From positions 62,001 through 126,000 of the forward strand of contig NZ_JAKKIE010000001.1 of the NCBI RefSeq assembly GCF_021742065.1: a stretch of DNA of 64,000 nucleotides. Reading direction: 5' to 3'. The position numbers and the translations under genes were made by a program. Below are positions 63,535 through 64,000 of the stretch, in pieces. This stretch comes from Rhizorhapis sp. SPR117. GTDB lineage: Bacteria; Pseudomonadota; Alphaproteobacteria; Sphingomonadales; Sphingomonadaceae. The notes under the pieces are model-generated. The model saw only the letters and a program-made list of their open reading frames with translations, was not told where the DNA came from and made no database searches. Position 1 is the first letter of the stretch; every line of letters begins with the position of its first letter.

Positions 63535-64000
63535 TCAAAAGGTCGACACCGTCGCCGCGCGTCCGGCAGGACGTGCCGCCGTTGCCGGAACAACGGTCAC
63601 TTGGGGAACTATGGTCGCCCGGCGCTCAAAACCGCTCAGCCGCGACCAGTTCAACAGCACATTGTCGACATAATCCCGCGTTTCCGGGATCCGCGGCACC
63701 GCACCGTTCCGGACGCGGCCAGGTCCAGCGTTGTAGGCCGCCAGGGCAAGGTGATAGTGACCAAAACGGTCGAGTTGCCGCCGCAGATATTTGGCGCCGC
63801 CTCGAAGGTTGCTCTCCACATGGTAGCGGTCGACCCCCAGCTGCGCCGCCGTTCCCGGCATCAACTGGGTCAAACCGAAGGCATTTTTGGGCGAATAAAT
63901 GTTGGGCTGATACTGACTTTCCCGGATGATCATTGCGTCGAACAGACCGACCGGGATGCCATGTTCACATGCAATATTGCTCATCAATCCATAATAGGTC
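63535..64000 (-). CDS. Lytic transglycosylase (SLT family, VirB1-like), partial at window end
   Basis: The frame stays open through base 64000 on the - strand (TYYGL before MSNIACEHG), so the N-terminus, probably with a signal peptide, is outside. The SLT fold is clear: catalytic Glu in IIRESQYQPN, then AFGLTQLMPGTAAQLGV, NLRGGAKYLRRQLDRF, and ALAAYNAGPGRV. It cuts peptidoglycan to let the secretion channel through, as VirB1 and F Orf169 do. The C-terminus ends with an Ala/Thr/Val-rich tail. Located beyond the two regulators. Confidence 0.88.
   Translation of the reverse strand, partial: TYYGLMSNIACEHGIPVGLFDAMIIRESQYQPNIYSPKNAFGLTQLMPGTAAQLGVDRYHVESNLRGGAKYLRRQLDRFGHYHLALAAYNAGPGRVRNGAVPRIPETRDYVDNVLLNWSRLSGFERRATIVPQVTVVPATAARPAGRAATVSTF

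Noticed and set aside
1..64000. CRISPR arrays, tRNA or rRNA genes
   Set aside because: No regularly spaced direct repeats and no tRNA- or rRNA-like sequence were seen on reading.

Overview
The window is GC-rich alphaproteobacterial DNA. Its gene content (F-type transfer region in the order traA-L-E-K-B-dsbC-V-C-trbI-traF-W-U-trbC-N-F-H-G, SulP, NdvB, tandem Usp proteins) points to a sphingomonad, most likely a large conjugative plasmid or an integrated conjugative element. The host and replicon type are inferred: no rRNA, tRNA or replication gene lies in the window.

Region 1 (1-13767) is a tightly coupled defence operon on the + strand. It holds the C-terminal part of an SMC/RecN-like ATPase, a giant DEAD/DEAH helicase with a C-terminal DUF1998-type domain, a DrmD-like SNF2 helicase, a PglX/DrmMI-like adenine methyltransferase and an HNH endonuclease. 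The last four genes overlap by 1-4 nt. The set resembles DISARM class 1 but fuses the helicase and DUF1998 parts, shows no PLD nuclease (DrmC), and adds an ATPase and an HNH nuclease.

Region 2 (13859-17230) has a complete IS1202/ISNCY-type insertion sequence with a 5-bp target duplication, inserted between the HNH gene and a convergent hipBA toxin-antitoxin operon. Upstream of hipB are three evenly spaced palindromic operators.

Region 3 (17365-40497) is a stress and envelope island: three tandem-domain universal stress proteins, a DUF2238-like membrane protein, PEP synthase, a 2808-aa cyclic beta-1,2-glucan synthase (NdvB), an L,D-transpeptidase, a CYTH-CHAD protein, a frameshifted GIY-YIG protein, a DksA/TraR-type zinc finger protein, several unknown small proteins and a SulP anion transporter.

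Region 4 (40925-42882) has a second, unrelated hipB-hipA pair and a small membrane protein.

Region 5 (42889-62025, - strand) is a nearly complete F-type type IV secretion operon from pilin to TraG, with two extra small membrane proteins. Relaxase (TraI) and coupling protein (TraD) genes are not in the window. Divergent from the pilin gene are a ribbon-helix-helix-like protein and an XRE-like protein, followed by a lytic transglycosylase that runs off the window end (62396-64000).

Taken together, the segment carries phage defence, addiction or persistence modules, stress survival functions and its own transfer machinery.
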